DNA from: Incurvaria masculella
Lineage: Eukaryota; Arthropoda; Insecta; Lepidoptera; Incurvariidae
Direction of reading: 5' to 3'
Length of the DNA: 64,000 nt
Assembly: GCA_946894095.1 (NCBI GenBank)
Contig: OX335641.1
Span: 8,946,501-9,010,500, forward strand
Both the position numbers and the translations under genes were made by a program. Shown piece by piece: positions 55,462 to 64,000 of this stretch (position 1 is its first letter; each line of letters starts with the position of its first letter). Below the pieces are notes generated by a model. The model was given only the letters and a program-made list of their open reading frames with translations, was not told the origin of the DNA and did no database searches.

Positions 55462-55759
55462 GTGCTTGACGGAATAGAATGGTGTTGAATGCGAGGTTGA
55501 ATGTTTGCTTTGAAAATGTCATAGGTTACATTAGTTTCATTTTGTAAAAAACCGGACTCGCCCACTGGTTCCCTAAGGGACTCCACTTTTCACGCGTCAG
55601 ATAACTTAGTGTGGTGCTAAGTGTAATCTTTAAGTTGCGAGAAACATTAAGCTACACGTAAGCACAAGCCGCATCGAAATCGCATGAGTAGGTATATAGC
55701 TCTGGGCGGACAGACATTCAGAAAACTTTTATGAATTTTATGAGTAGCAGAGATAGAAA

Positions 55760-55895
55760 ACCGCTCAAAACGCGAATTAGCGTTCGTCAAGTCGGTTCCA
55801 ACGCACACAAACCCTCTAATTCGTCTGCGACTATGTTTGCATGTGGCAATGCCATATTTCCTCGCTTATTTCCTTCCTCGTTATCCATGGCTACA
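55760..55895 (+). repeat. Dispersed repeat shared with 15260-15450
   Basis: Partner copy (GCGTTCGTCAAGTCGGTTCC, GACTATGTTTGCATGTGG, GCCATATTTCCTCG). Part of a 113-codon ORF that I do not accept as a gene. Confidence 0.6.
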
Positions 55896-55899
55896 ACCA

Positions 55900-56808
55900 A
55901 CATGTATTTTTTTAATGCCCGCGTCACGGGTATATTTCTTATTTTGAAGGTTGCATTCAAACAGAAAATAAGAGCCGTTTTTGAGAAAATAGAACAGGAT
56001 GGAAAACACGGAAAATTGTCATTACCGCTTCTTTCCTATCGTGGTGGTACCAACAACTGTTCCAATCACTGATATGATCTTTGCTCCCACTCTACTCCAA
56101 CTGGTTACGGTCAAAGGTTAAGATTAATTTAAGGATCTCGAAAATTATTTTGAAAGATGGCTTCCTATTAGGAAATCGCTACCACATTTCTTCACCTCGT
56201 TTCACTTTCATCAAGTATGTAATACCGTTACAGACTGGCACAGTAATTAAATAATCCTGTCTCCGGACTTGAACATATCAAAACGCCCGTGCTTCCTCGC
56301 AAAGGTCTAATTATAAGTGCCGTATCAGCGAAATCAAATAAGCCCTAACGCAAGCTGACTTCATTGCAATTTTTAACAAAAAAACATATTTTAACATATT
56401 AACACAAACGTAAACACGATAAAAACGTCAAGTGTGCACCGTGCCAGCGAGCGAGTTTCCGTGAGGAAGTGATCAATTATAATATTAATAGCTTTAATAT
56501 ATTCGCGCAAAATATATTCATAGAAACATTTTCGTATAAGTTAAACTTAAAACTAATGACCTGTTAATATTTTATGTATTCGCTTACATATAATATGAAG
56601 ATCTGCATACCCTTGTCTAGAGCAATAACTTGTAGAATCAACTCCTTTTAATCATTTCTAAAAATACACTTGCTCATGATTTACCTATCTAACTTGCACA
56701 ATATTATTGTATAACTTGACCTTGCGTAAATTGCAAAATTACGACAAATGTACACTGTTAACCTACCGCAGACTCATTCAATGACCTAATGTCAAACTTA
56801 AATGCTGT
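55900..56808. other. Intergenic stretch with no supported gene
   Basis: AT-rich, nothing recognised. Confidence 0.35.
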
Positions 56809-57177
56809 TTAAGGATGTTCCGACCCATACAATGTTTTTTTTACACAGAACGTATAAAGTATTGCACTTTAAGGCACGAATTCGTCAAAAATATTAAATA
56901 TAGCCATAGTAGTTGCAGCGAAAACATATTAACAATTTCAGGTTTAATGGTTTCGTTGTAATTGCCGATTAGAAGTTTTACACCGTTAGATGGCGCTGTT
57001 AAATAAAAATCGTATTTAAATAAATTGTAACAAAACCAATAATCCTGTAATTGTGAAATTGTTTTCGCTGCAAGTAATATGACTTTATTAAACTTTTATT
57101 ATTTATTCGTGGCTTAAAGTGCAATACTTTTTGCGTTATGTATGCAAACAACTTTATATGGGTCGGAACAGCCTTAA
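56809..57177. mobile_element. TTAA-flanked MITE (369 bp), GATGTTCCGACCC termini
   Basis: TTAA at 56809-56812 and 57174-57177. Left GGATGTTCCGACCCATA, inverted right GGCTGTTCCGACCCATA. The inverted ends continue with AAGTATTGCACTTTAAG on both sides, about 70 bp in all. No ORF. It is a third TTAA family in this window. Confidence 0.8.
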
Positions 57178-58980
57178 GCTTGCTAATTAGACTAGTAACA
57201 AATGTTCTGCATTGCCACTTTGCAAAACCATGGCCATCAAGTTTTTGCTGTGAACTGCTGAACGTAGGCCTTCTCTAACGCGCACCATATTGCGCTATTT
57301 CTTGCACTCCTAGTTCAGCTACCGCTAACAGCATTTTCTAAGTCTCTGTCCAATAAGCCATCCTGCACCACGTTCGCCGCTACGTGATCTCCACTCCAGA
57401 ACGCGTCTGCACCACCAGACGGCAGACGTGGGCTATGTCGGCCACTTTCGGGATAGTTTCATTTCAGTAGGTCTATTCTTCGAATTTCGTGCGCAGGAAT
57501 CAGGAATCTTTCAGTCGATAAAACCGCTTTTACAGCGGTTGTCATTGCCTTTTAGAACCATGAATAATTGAAATACTGTGTTACGGAATCTTTCCGTCGA
57601 GAAAACCACTTTGACAACAACTATAAGAGTGATTTTCTCGGCTGAAATATTCTTGATTCTTGAGCACGGAATTCCAAGAATAAGCTGATCCCTCAGATAA
57701 ATAACGATCATAGTACTTTCCATAGCTAGTTAAGTCCACGATGGAGTAAACTTTCCGTCAAAGTCCACTGTTGCAAAATACATGCATTCAAAACACATAT
57801 AAATTGCATTCAAAATAAACGAAAATGATAATTGAATGTTGAATATAAATACATCAATGCGCATACTTATACAGATCGAACACATCTTAGCTTACGGAAA
57901 CCTATTAAGTCTTAACATTTAAACACGTAAGATTTAGCGAGACAAAGATACGAACACACGTCGAATGCACACTTTTTAATTTTGAACTTAATTCCTTGAA
58001 TCGTTAAGACCGATTAAGATTGTATCTCTTACAACTGCTGTTATTAAATGTAACTCTCGAAATTAATATAATTTTTAATCGGAGCTTTGATGCAGGAGGG
58101 AACCATCAGACAATTTGGCAAGAACTTCTTTTATACATGTTCTTTAACTAGTTTATATTTCTAACATTGTAGTTTCATTATACTGGCGATTTTGGGACTA
58201 TTCTACCATTAATGGTGGACTCGGAAATATATTTGAGTATTGGTCTGGTGTCCATCGCTATATTCAAATGATGTGAAATATGATATGATATCTCTATTTA
58301 AATGTATTTATTTGTTTGTTTTATTATTTCTTTGACAGTTTTTATAAATTGTTTGTTATAGTTTGTTAAAATATGGACTTTGTCTGCAATAAATATTGTA
58401 TTATTATTCACAGTATATATTTATTATCAAATTTTATAATATCAGTATTCTTATTATTATTATTATTAAGAAAAGTCGCTGAATGCGTTTTTCTATTCAT
58501 CGTCTATTTTTCTAAACCAAAGCAACTGAGTTTGTTACAGTTTTTACTAATGGATAGAGAGATACGCGAGGAAGGTGTGTTTGCATAATTTATAAATACT
58601 TTGTACAAAACGGCGGCAGAGAGCGAGATCAAAATGTGATGCGGGCTGTATCTACGTCTTTCCTAATTCTATTAAAAAAATATAGTTACCAGAAGGATTG
58701 TGGATTCGATGGAATATCGTGTTACACTTTACTTCCACTTCCTTGCTTACTAGTTGTTCGGGTTAATCCGGCCTGCGTTTGTATACCATCGTATTGAAGT
58801 AAATATGATCCAAGCAGCATTTCAATTTAGCATTGCCAGTGCAGGAATGCTTTTTAAACATCTTCGAAAAAATCTATCCCTAGTTTTTACGATACACGAT
58901 GTCATAAAAAATCTTTCAGTGATATTATAATTAATTGGAAAGTTTGGATTTATTTAATTTATTAAAGAAAAAATTTAATC
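57178..58980. other. Intergenic stretch with one dispersed repeat
   Basis: An ATCGCATTG-family copy lies at 58750-58860 (GGGTTAATCCGGCCTGCG, ACCATCGTATTGAAG). No gene; (ATT)n near 58450. Confidence 0.4.
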
Positions 58981-58987
58981 ATCAGTA

Positions 58988-59085
58988 GGAGCACAAACGA
59001 ACGATATGGCTATATCGATGCGATAAATATGTATTTATCGCTATATGGCTATATCGATATAGCTGTATCGTTACGTTTGTGCTCC
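58988..59085. repeat. 98-bp palindromic element with ATATCGAT units
   Basis: The left end GGAGCACAAACGAACGATAT and the inverse of the right end GGAGCACAAACGTAACGATA are mirror copies. The interior repeats GGCTATATCGAT and contains TATCGATA, a DREF-type site. It would fold almost fully. Confidence 0.7.
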
Positions 59086-59829
59086 GGCCTGAGCCCGACA
59101 TTCGTTCAAAACGAAACCAACCCGATCGAAGCCGGTTACCGTATCATGTTATAAATTAAGTTTTTGTTTTTTAAATATGTATACATATCATAGCGCAAAC
59201 CAAATCGATGCTATTTCAATAGATACTATAATAACAGTGAAAACGGGCAGATTGGTAAATAATTAAAAACTAATTAATTGACTAACTATTTTAATTAACT
59301 TTAACACATTCTTTGTTTGGATTGTCATAGCAGCCACGTGACCGAGTAAAAGTTTATTTTTATATACTTAAAATATTTCTAATTCATTATTGAATTGAAA
59401 GCTAGATATTAAGATTATTTTCTGAAATACCTGCGGATAGAGATATTTTTGTCTATTTTATCTTTTTGTACTACGTTTACTAAATTGTTGAATAATAATA
59501 TATATGAAAATGTTTGGGGTTTCGGCATGTATGTACGGTCCGCGGTATCTGAGTAGACGGCGCGCGCTGCCAAAGCTGCACATGTCGAAATTGCACAGGA
59601 TATCGGTCCGGTTAGACGAGTGCGCATCGCGCCCGCCCGCGCCTAAGTACATGCTCGTACGTGCCGCCACTGCGCCCGCCTCGGTGGTACTGTCGGCAAC
59701 ACAACTCGATAGACATATATATAAGTCAATTGTCTTAATTTAAAATTCCCTGCCTGAGAAAATGAGGCTTAAGTTTTAAATGTTACAAAATTAATTATCT
59801 TAAAAACAGATAGCGATGGATAATTGTTA
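59086..59829. other. Intergenic DNA with a GC-rich island at 59530-59700
   Basis: The island is open on both strands. The minus frame MYLGAGGRDAHSSNRTD continues to YRGPYIHAE, but no good donor follows, so I do not call an exon. It could be a promoter or 5' exon. Confidence 0.3.
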
Positions 59830-60308
59830 TTAAGGGCCTGGTACTAGCCAAATCGCAAAGTTAGACGAGGCACCCCAAGTTAACTAACTAAGTCTGACGA
59901 TTATAAGTGTCATCCTTACAATATATGATTCCTTGTCTAGGAATCGAATTATTTTCGTTAATGTATGTTTCCTTTTTCTATACAAAATACATTGCGGAAA
60001 CGGTGTCCATTTCCGAACTTTTTTGACTAAATGTAGAAATCTAAAAGCAAATGGATTTTTTTGTTTATGCATATATGCTGTTTTTGCTTATATCTAGAAA
60101 TCGAATTACTTTCAGATTTCTAATGAGAAAAATCAACTTTTTTATTTTTATTATTATTTAAATAAATAATGGAATAAAAAAATATTAACAATCCATTATC
60201 AGTCTGGAGTTCTATTTGGATTTGCTGAAGCGTTTCACTACATATTATTACATTTGTTAAAAAGTGCATTTGTATGGCGCGAGTAGTTGGCTAGTCCTAG
60301 CGCCTTAA
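59830..60308. mobile_element. TTAA MITE (479 bp), copy 2 of a near-identical pair
   Basis: Full TTAA on both sides (59830-59833 and 60305-60308). About 98% identical to 42837-43315 with no length change, which points to recent mobility. Confidence 0.88.
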
Positions 60309-62784
60309 CTAGAAATTAGTCCCTTCAATTAACTGTTCGTGAAGAGTGATTAAAGAGGTGAAGCTGTAAAAATATATTTCTCAAAGCAAAACTCGAACAG
60401 ATCTTATATTTCGCGTTCGTATTATATGCCATCAATTTGAAACAAATACGCAACAAATTTTATCGTTTGTAGGTGACCGTATTAATACCTTAGTTCCTAA
60501 CTATTTACAAGTCAATATTTGCTAATGAAATGTATGATAAAATCCCTGCAAAAAATCTTTACAGCACTAATCTTGCTTAAACTCATACACAAACATACTT
60601 GCTAATATTTTGTTCAGTACTCAAAATTCAGGAACATATGTTGTTAAAATATTGCTTAAAATTTTGACGAATATTTAAAAAAGTTACTATTTTGAAGTAT
60701 TATAAAATATATATACTAGATTACCATTTTTTTATTTATTTCATATAAATGTTTACAAAGCGTCCGGTACGTATGTACCGGATGTTTTTTTTATTTTTAA
60801 ATTGGAGAACGATTAGTAGTTCCAGATTCATTTTATTTTATTTCTTTAAAGTAATAGTTATAGTTATATTTTAAGTATACTATTGTTTTTTCAGACCCTC
60901 GCAAGTTTAGGTTAAGCTGTTATTGCCGGCAAGCCATGGAATACGTTTGTCGGCTGTTTAATATTTTTCCTGGGGAATGACTTAGGTACGACATAAATGC
61001 AGGCATAATCGTTGCAAAGCCGAGTAGGTCGTCGCTGCCACACGGGCTGCAGTAGAGTCCACGATGCCACGTACAACGGAAAATTCAAACTACATCTGCT
61101 AAGAAAATTGTTCCTAAATATATAGCACCTAAATAATAGCTTGCACGTAATATATTCTTATTCAACTGTAATAATCAGTCAAAATATAAACAATATGCAA
61201 CGCGGAAATACAAAAAATAGTTCATATATTAATATGAATAATCCAGACAAGATCTTGGATTTGTGTCCCTCTTAATGTATGTGTGTCCGCTATAAACTCG
61301 AGAGACCCACATCTAATTTTGATGCAGTATGTATTTATCAAATATATGTCCGCTACTAGGTGAGCAGTGAGGTGAGCAGTGAGGTTAAAGTGTGAAAAAA
61401 AATAAAGAAAATGCACATTTCCTAATGTATTCTTTGTAATCTAAGATAATTTAGAAACAATCATTATATTATACACCCTTATGACTGAGCAGTAACAGAA
61501 AATAAAATAAAATATATTTATATATAAAAAGGACAATTCGTTCGTAATATGGTGAATAATCTGGAACGTTCTGTTCTATGTGAAACATAGCGTGTGTTAA
61601 GAACATGAAAATAGGGTATTGTCGAACTATGTTACTTGCTATAATAAGCGGTAATTATTACCGCTCATTATAAAAGTGCTAATTTCTATGGCAGTTTTTC
61701 AACGAATTATATGCTAATAGTGTTTAAAACTTTGGCCTGCAGTAACTAACTGCACACGACGTCCAACAATGTACTGAAAAATATTTTTTTGATGAAAATA
61801 TTTTATCCAAACGCATAATGACGATATAAATTATAAAAACTTCACATCATACAAAGCAACAAGATGTGATGGAACGCCAAATTATACGATCACAACATAC
61901 TTTCTTCCCTTCCTCTCAGAGATACATACTTTCAAACATGCTTTTAGGTTATGGGTGCTACGTACAAATAATAGATAAGATAGAAATTCGCAAGATCGAG
62001 CGTTTCGACTTCACTCCACTTTCCTTTAAGCTTTACTCAATACGAAGCTTAAAAAAAAGATTTTTTGTACATTCAAGAAATATTTTCCGAATATAGCGAA
62101 TCGAGTATTTTTAGTGTCTAATGTAAATTATTTTTGTTGTTTCAGCTGGACAAGTTGATGAATTAAATGTTACAAAAAAACCAATAAAACATTTTAGTCA
62201 ATCCCCTAAGTTTTCATCCAAAAGCACGTGACTTTACAATTGTTTTTATGCTAACAGAAGGCAATGAACTTAGAATTATTGACAAAAATGTATCTCTTTA
62301 AGTTATAATGCATTTAATTCGAATCCTACTTTGAAATAATGCATTTTATTATTTTTCGTCTGTTTTAATAAATGAAAAGTTTCCGCTTAAAATTCAAATT
62401 GTGATTTTTTTCAATAAAAAGCAGTTTATTTTAATATGAACATCGTAAACTTTTAATGTGTTTTATAGACCTTCTTTTTAAAACACCGGCCCTTCATCAA
62501 GCGGCTGACCTTTTCCTAGAACGTGATAATTTTTCTAACTCCTAATTATCAACTGCGTTGGTGGATAACGTTACAAACGAACTTTGAAGGTGACCTTACT
62601 TACAGGGTTCGCTCATATAGGGGCTAATTAATAATGTTATGGGTCAGCATTGAAATTGATATTTGAATCATTACTGATTGCCAACCTTGTGTTGAAAATA
62701 TGATAAATGAGAACAATTCCAAAAATGGTCAATGGGTAAATAGATAGTCCTACCTACATACATTTATTTAACGCTTCATCTTCT
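60309..62784. other. AT-rich intergenic stretch
   Basis: No gene. Small perfect palindromes at 60771-60791 (TCCGGTAC...GTACCGGA) and 61645-61665 (AGCGGTAAT...ATTACCGCT). Confidence 0.35.
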
Positions 62785-62796
62785 ATTCCCTTCCTT

Positions 62797-63243
62797 CTAG
62801 AATATTCATATCAAGTATGGAGCCCTTACTTCAAAAAGGATATAGATATATTGGAAAAGGTTCAGAGACGCGCAACAAAAATGGTGTTGTTCCTCAGACA
62901 CAAATCATATGAAGATCGCCTTGACAATCTTGATCTTACTACATTGGAAAAAAGAAGCCAGCGAGGAGACCTAATTAAAACTTACAAAATCCTGACTGAG
63001 CACTACGATGTACCAAGTCTTAAATCAATGTATACAAAAAATACTAATGAGGGACTTCGAGGACACTCCTTAAAATTTAACTGCAATAATACTACTTCAA
63101 ACCCGAGAAAGCACTTCCTATTTATCAGAGTTGTTGACACTTGGAATAAATTGCCAGAAGAAGTGATAAGTGCTAACTCAGTGAACAGTTTTAAAAACAA
63201 ATTAGACAAATATCAAAAACGAGAAACAATAAATAAAAACTAA
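62797..63243 (+). pseudogene. CR1-like LINE, C-terminal fragment
   Basis: An open frame of 149 codons encodes the end of a CR1-type ORF2: LEYSYQVWSPYFKKDID, EKVQRRATKMVLFLRH, YEDRLDNLDLTTLEKR, RGDLIKTYKIL, and the closing VVDTWNKLPEEV and SVNSFKNKLDKY. RT motifs A to C lie further upstream in intact elements and are absent, so the copy is heavily 5'-truncated, although no stop has yet accumulated. The 3' end at 63339-63362 is a (TAA)n run. Confidence 0.82.
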
Positions 63244-63338
63244 ACTTAAAAAAAATACTTTACTTACAAACATATGAATACAGTGCACTCAATAATTAAA
63301 ATACACGCATCAGCTTGTAGCTGATAGTGTATATAACA

Positions 63339-63362
63339 TATAATAATAATAATAATAATAAT
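63339..63362 (+). repeat. (TAA)n microsatellite tail
   Basis: About seven TAA units about 100 bp after the CR1-like stop codon; probably the LINE 3' tail. Confidence 0.7.
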
Positions 63363-63511
63363 CTGCGTTTAGGACGTTGACTTCAAAAATTTAACATACA
63401 AAAAAATTGCCGTCGTCACCAAAAACCGTATTTGGCACCAGACGCTATAGCCAGTCCTAGGTTAACTTAAGTACTTATACTTTTTCGTACTAAGCAGGCA
63501 AGTCGCTTATT

Positions 63512-63764
63512 CCAAAGAATGTGACATGTATGTGTGTACATTCGACCGTGAAGCAAGGACACATTAATTAAAAAAGAGCCCTCCAACTGTATACAGCTGG
63601 TGGCGAAATTGGTAGACGCAATACCCGCGAATCGTATGCTTTGCAAGTTCGGGTCCAGCCTTACAGTATATTCTTAAAGTAGTTCTCTTTACTGGGCTCT
63701 CTCTTTAATTAATGTGTCCTTGCTTCACGGTCGATTATACATACATACATGTAACATTCCATGG
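63512..63764. mobile_element. Foldback element with 70-bp inverted arms and tRNA-like core
   Basis: The left arm (63512-63581) and right arm (63694-63764) are reverse complements with only a handful of mismatches and one indel. Both contain CGACCGTGAAGCAAGGACAC and ATTAATTAAA. The 112-bp centre holds the tRNA-Leu-like sequence at 63595-63660. No ORF belongs to it. No clear target duplication. Confidence 0.8.
63595..63660 (+). pseudogene. tRNA-Leu-like sequence with pol III boxes
   Basis: GTGGCGAAATTGGTAGACGC is a bacterial/plastid-type tRNA-Leu D-arm. TGGCGAAATTGG (63601-63612) fits the pol III A box at every position, and AGTTCGGGTCC (63646-63656) fits the B box with one mismatch, 33 bp apart. 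The T-stem pairs poorly, so it is not a functional tRNA, but it could be transcribed by pol III. Confidence 0.5.
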
Positions 63765-64000
63765 TCTTTAAACATTCGCAGATGCTCATTATATTAATAA
63801 TTTTTGACGATAGGATGCATGTTTTGCATGACAAAAACTTGTTCTCTGGAGGACAACGTAAGAAATTATAAATATGGCTCTTTGAATAAAAAAATATTTG
63901 AAAAAGATAAGGAAATGAAATTAGAAAAATAAAACATAATGTATTTATTCGTTTTAAACCAAATAATGGGGAAAAGTAAGACTTAATACGAAAGTGCATT
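63765..64000. other. AT-rich window end
   Basis: Nothing recognised. Confidence 0.3.

Noticed and set aside
1..64000. CRISPR arrays, rRNA genes, bacterial operons, complete tRNA genes
   Set aside because: None seen; direct repeats present are LINE tails, microsatellites or local duplications, and the tRNA-like sequences do not close into full cloverleaves.

Overview
The window is nuclear DNA from an insect, most likely a moth or butterfly. The evidence is AT-rich sequence with spliced genes, a tandem pair of insect-specific TipE-family genes, an insect odorant-binding protein gene with an arthropod TATA/TCAGT promoter, and a dense load of lepidopteran-style repeats: jockey- and CR1-like LINEs, a Helitron, TTAA-flanked MITEs, tRNA-derived SINEs and a mariner remnant. 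There are no bacterial operons, rRNA genes or CRISPR arrays.

Layout. 1-16 kb is repeat-rich. It holds a LINE nested inside another repeat (7.3-8.9 kb), a 1.8 kb Helitron nested inside a common repeat (10.9-13.0 kb), a mariner scrap (13.6 kb) and three short candidate exons on the minus strand (3.4, 5.6 and 10.7 kb). 16.4-21 kb is the gene core: two neighbouring minus-strand genes for TipE-type auxiliary subunits of the Para voltage-gated sodium channel. The downstream gene appears to have a second coding exon that replaces its apparent stop codon. 21-31 kb is intergenic, with SINEs and palindromic elements. 31.2-33.2 kb is a plus-strand three-exon gene for a Minus-C odorant-binding protein. 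33-44 kb is repeats, including two more copies of a TTAA MITE. 45-47.1 kb is a 5'-truncated LINE with an intact reverse-transcriptase ORF, followed by a minus-strand candidate exon at 47.2 kb. 47.3-64 kb is mostly AT-rich and repetitive: two LINE remnants, GC-rich islands at 55.4 and 59.6 kb, several MITEs, and at 63.5-63.8 kb a palindromic element with a tRNA-Leu-like core.

How the parts relate. The two TipE-family proteins would act at the neuronal plasma membrane on the sodium channel. The OBP would be a secreted carrier of small hydrophobic ligands and shares no pathway with them. The candidate exons at 47.2, 10.7, 5.6 and 3.4 kb are on one strand with compatible phases. They may belong to one long gene whose giant intron contains the TipE-family pair (and the OBP on the other strand). 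This is inference and needs transcript data. The other open reading frames of 60-140 codons look like chance ORFs or the antisense of repeats.
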